This document shows positions 60,113-64,000 of a stretch of DNA of 64,000 nt, one piece after another. Made by a program: the position numbers and the translations under genes. The notes beneath the pieces are model-generated. The model was given only the letters and a program-made list of their open reading frames with translations, made no database searches and was not told where the DNA came from. The DNA comes from Acanthaster planci. Its lineage: Eukaryota; Echinodermata; Asteroidea; Valvatida; Acanthasteridae. The stretch lies in assembly GCF_001949145.1 (NCBI RefSeq), contig NW_019091463.1:1-64000 (forward strand), read 5' to 3'. Position 1 is the first letter of the stretch; each line of letters opens with the position of its first letter.

Positions 60113-63100
60113 CAGTGTAAGAGCGCCCCCACATCCACCAGGAGCTCGATAGTAATCTGTAATTTTACTGTGTATTTTTGTATAACCCGTGTCTATAATG
60201 TACAAAGAACAAAATTATGTACAGAAGTGTATTTCATAATTACAGGAATTATCCTAAAAGGTTATCTTTATTGTACAGCTGTTTCAACAATTATGGCTAT
60301 TATTAATATCGAACATTATTAACTTCAAAAGAGAAGGATAAGCTCTCATTACTGTATTTTGTAGCTGCCAAGCTTTTATGTCCACGAAGTCAAAGGCGTC
60401 GGATACCACGACATATTGCATGTACAGTACATGTACATGTATTATTGTATGGACGTAATAAGTTACTTCCTGGTAAAATATTACGTATCATGGTTGGATT
60501 TCGAAGTTTATTTTTAGAAAGAATTCATTATTCTTGTAAGTCTACGAGAGATCGTCCTCTTATAACAGCGAAGTACATGTATAAGAAAGCAAGTTGCTAA
60601 ACTCCTGTATCTCGTACATTCAAATGTTTAAATGAACCGTTTTGATCACTTGTGTCATTTTTCTCTTGCTCCCTATGAATGATAAGAAATCGTTGTAGGT
60701 TTAACTATAAGAAGGAGTTGAGTTTGCCTGCAAACCTCTTGGTATTTAAATACAACGGTTCATCGAAAAAAAATTTTAAAAATTGCAATGCATATTTCGA
60801 ATCTTCCTTTTTTTAACGTGTTGATTAAGTGATTGTTCATAACATGGACAATTTTGGACGAATGTCAAACTTAAGAAGCAAGTCAAGGATTTACTTAATT
60901 GTCATTTCTAGTCTCCGGTCACCGTCTGATAACAAGTTGGCGATTTTTACCATCTGAGAGTAACAACCTTAAGGTGTTTATAAAGCTCATGTGAGGATGA
61001 CATCACAACGTAATGTACTGACGATGACTCACTTGTAGTTTTAATTGACGTGCGTATTCAATGGGAGCTAGGTCGTAATGGACGGGCTCTGAGTTCCACA
61101 TACCACACTCTGTGTGAAGTCAGCACTTACAGCTTCTGTTGGCCTCTTGGTTATTCTGTCAAGTCAGACATTAATAATTTATCAGTAAAATAGAAATCCT
61201 CATTGGGTTATTCTGTCTTTCATTCACACAAATCTTTCTGTGATTTTAAATGCATAGTGAAGAAAGATGTCTCGTTGATAGTGACATCTCTTTGACGATT
61301 TTCCTCTTTCTTGTTTTTGAAATCTTCAAAAAACCTTTATTGGTTTCACATAACCATGTTATCCGGCCTTAAATGTATGGCATGTTAGTCTTAAAGCATG
61401 TTTAATAGTGCAAAATCATTTGTCAGTTTTCACCAACGAAAAGGTTTTGTGTACGTTAATATAAAGTGTCCATCATTGTCAAAATTTCGAATGTTGCTTG
61501 TGCAAGCTCCATTTTGATTAAGTCCTTTAACTTGATAAGTTTTGTTCAAGTAATATTATGACCATTATAAATGGCTTAAAAAGCTAGAAAGGGAGACAAT
61601 GCCATTGATGTTTAAAGGTGTTCTTTTTGTCTCGACTAATGAATCAAGTGAAAATAAGTGCGATTGGCGAATGATTTTGAGAAAGAATTAAGCGTGGTGG
61701 TTGACTTGGTCTCGAAACGTTTCCCAACCTTTGTCATTTGTTTTGAATGTCAGCACTAAAAGGTTTATTATTTAGACGGTTGGTATTTCTGTTATACTGA
61801 CGAACTATTTGCCATTTATATACAAATAAATCTGGATAAAACTGAATGTCCTTCCCAGGTTGTTTCTGTTCAGGGCCGTTTTAATGATACTTTTTTTTTT
61901 ACTGTCTGTTTGTTCCGTCAAAACGCATTACGAAGATAATTTCGATTAAAACTTTCCAAGGAGTTAGCTTTGCGAAATATTTATTTTTACCCTTTTCGCC
62001 AAGATCCTCGCAAAATATTCGTTTTTAACCAAATCGCCAAGATGTCTAATGTTTCCCCATTACAACAATAAAATACCACAAACGTTTCACAGTCGCTACT
62101 GTATCCCTCTTACAGTTGGGACTTTTTAAAACGGGCATTTAGGCTCGAAATATTTTGCTCTTCAAATTTTTACAAGATTCAAATCCTCTTTTTTCTTTAC
62201 AAAAAGGAAAAAATGCCACAAAATTATTAAAATTACTTCTTCATAACAGTCCGGAATAATTTGGAGAAAGGTAATTTTGTGAGTAAATTAAATAAAATGT
62301 GCTAAGGGTAATTCTTGCAAAATCTTTCTCACCTACTTGTCTAAGTTTTGCAAGATTTTTCCATTAATGTCACAAAACAATGCCCCGAAATGATCACGTT
62401 TACATCTACATCCCTCTTCGATCTGTAATTTGGTGGAGTTGCATTCTTTGCTGAAATCTTAAGAAACCTTTAAAGAATAAGCCTTGCAAAAATATCTAAC
62501 CTTCGCGTGTTTTGCAAAATGACCGTGCACCGCAGGCGACAATTAGCTGGTGGTGCGCTCAGCCGAACAGCATGCTGGTAGAGGGCGCTATATTCACAAG
62601 AGACGACACTGCCAAAAAACAATGTCTGTGGCCGCTGTACAAAGCCAGTCACATGTATGTCACAGTGGGGCCGGCCGTGTGCGGTGGCACATGTGTAAAT
62701 AGTAATACTGAGTGGACGGTGGTCGCTTTAACCTGCTTATTGTCGCGACTTCATGTGTCATCAAAAATTCAGTCTTTCAGGAATCGCTGGCACACCTACG
62801 TGATGACATTGAGGCCGTAAGTACAATAGATTTTGCCTTTATGATGCCACACTTTACAGGAATAAAAATCATAGGCCTAGTTCTTCAGTTGAGAGTGATG
62901 AGACCTGGAGAAAGGAAAAGACCTCCTACCTCCCTGCTAGGATCAACACTACACCACAGCAAATACATTCCCATAGACGGCAGTGATAAATTCCATACTT
63001 CACAAATATTTTAAAAATACAACTCTCACTGGTGTTCAGGTTGCACAGAAAAATGATGTTCCACATGTCCTCTTTCATTATCCTTTCAATTTAGTGGGTT

Positions 63101-64000
63101 GACCAATGAATTTTGGAGAGATTCTCACCCGAAACAGACCACCCCTAAAATGAAGGAAATTTCACTGCCCCGGAAAGTAGCCATTTTGAAAATTCATCCT
63201 TCTGCAAAATGGCACAAGTAATGCCACTTTTGGAACCGATTGCATCCAAATTGCTCAGACTTGGAAGCCCTGAGTGTGGCCCAGAGGTCCGGTGTCATAT
63301 TTCTTCAATTCCCCAGTTCCATGGCTCTCAGGACCGTCTTATATACATGTAGAATACTTTGAGTGTACATGTATAACTTTTATTATTGAAAGTACACATA
63401 TTTCAAGAATTCTAAAATTGCATGTACTGTTCATGTAAATTTACTGACATGTGCATGAGATGCCTGGCCTTGTAATTTGAGAAGGCCAGGCACTTTGATG
63501 CATCATTAACTACCGTAGATGAGAAGGTAAAATCCCAGTCTTTCTTGTCAGCTTGACAAACTTTGGCATATAAATATTTCCAGAAATCTAACACATTGCA
63601 TGTACACTTTATTTACAAACATAAAAACATACTGTTGTTAGCCTATTAAGCCTGACACAAAAGTCCATGAAAAACTTGGTTCCTGATAAACTGGTAACTT
63701 TTGTGTTAAGTTCTTGTCAGTTGCTGTGGAGATCAGTGGATTTTCAAAGATTTAAGACTTGAAATTAGACTTGGACTTTCTGGACTCGGACTCGAACAAT
63801 GAGAATGCAGCTATCTCCAGGACTTGGCCCAACCCCCCCCCCTTGATTTTTAACGTGCAAGACTGTGGTCAATGTATATGTATGTATGTCTGTGGTGCCT
63901 TGGCATGTGCAAAATGGGAAAACAGGACACGACAAGGTTTTGAACCCTCCTTGGTATGTTTGTAAAATGTAAAGGTAGGGTAATTGTCAAAATACAAAAG
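60113..64000 (+). other. 3' UTR of bambi B and downstream non-coding sequence
   Basis: Candidate poly(A) signals are AATAAA at 61825-61830 and 62067-62072, which would give a 3' UTR of about 1.7-2 kb. Copies of TACATGTA lie at 60419-60440. A poly-C tract occurs near 63832-63841. Open frames after 62500 are short and unrecognised. Confidence 0.5.
61972..62530. repeat. Degenerate GCGAAAT/GCAAAAT repeat region
   Basis: Two near-identical units of about 36 bp (61972-62006 and 62009-62044) share GC(A/G)AAATATT...CGCCAAGAT. More diverged GCAAAAT words follow to about 62520. The pattern resembles dispersed AT-rich repeats of marine invertebrates. It lies downstream of bambi B and has no coding content. 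Confidence 0.5.

Noticed and set aside
1-64000. CRISPR arrays, operons, bacterial ribosome binding sites
   Set aside because: The window is animal genomic DNA with spliced genes; no regularly spaced repeats of CRISPR type were seen.

Overview
The window is eukaryotic, intron-rich and AT-rich animal DNA with three genes, all on the + strand. Deuterostome origin is clear from gene content: a SCO-spondin-type giant extracellular protein and two BAMBI-type TGF-beta pseudoreceptors. An echinoderm or hemichordate source is my inference. It rests on the frequent palindromic words TAGGCCTA and TACATGTA, vertebrate-like BAMBI signatures, and compact phase-1 introns in the SCO-spondin gene. I cannot name the species.

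Layout. (1) 279-18323: the 3' part of a SCO-spondin-like gene. I trace 39 consecutive coding exons whose phases agree throughout (7,149 coding nt after the first split codon, 2,382 residues plus stop). They encode 17 thrombospondin type-1 repeats (TSP1), 8 TIL (trypsin-inhibitor-like) modules, 9 VWC or half-VWC modules, 2 discoidin (F5/8C-like) domains and a C-terminal cystine knot. The 5' part (expected EMI/VWD/LDLa region) lies to the left of the window. (2) 20249-26681: a four-exon BAMBI-like gene (called A here, 229 aa). It has a BAMBI-like ectodomain but an unrelated membrane segment and a short tail. (3) 32997-60112: a three-exon gene (B, 282 aa) spanning 27 kb that is the clear bambi orthologue, with the family's juxtamembrane and transmembrane signature. 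The right end, 60113-64000, is 3' UTR and non-coding sequence.

How they may work. BAMBI proteins resemble TGF-beta/BMP type I receptors without a kinase and dampen signalling by joining receptor complexes. A and B look like a tandem duplication that diverged: B keeps the canonical membrane module, while A keeps an ectodomain segment that looks more like vertebrate BAMBI. The SCO-spondin-like protein is predicted to be a secreted matrix or fibre protein; nothing in the sequence ties it functionally to the BAMBI pair.

The most interesting signals are the tandem BAMBI pair, a large intron-free composite exon in the SCO-spondin gene, repeated 47-nt VWC mini-exons, a stop codon embedded in a splice donor, a long foldback element just before the last exon of bambi B, and a GC-rich structured segment at 53884-54014 that partly fits the HDV/CPEB3-like self-cleaving ribozyme fold. 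No bacterial, viral, CRISPR or rRNA features were seen.
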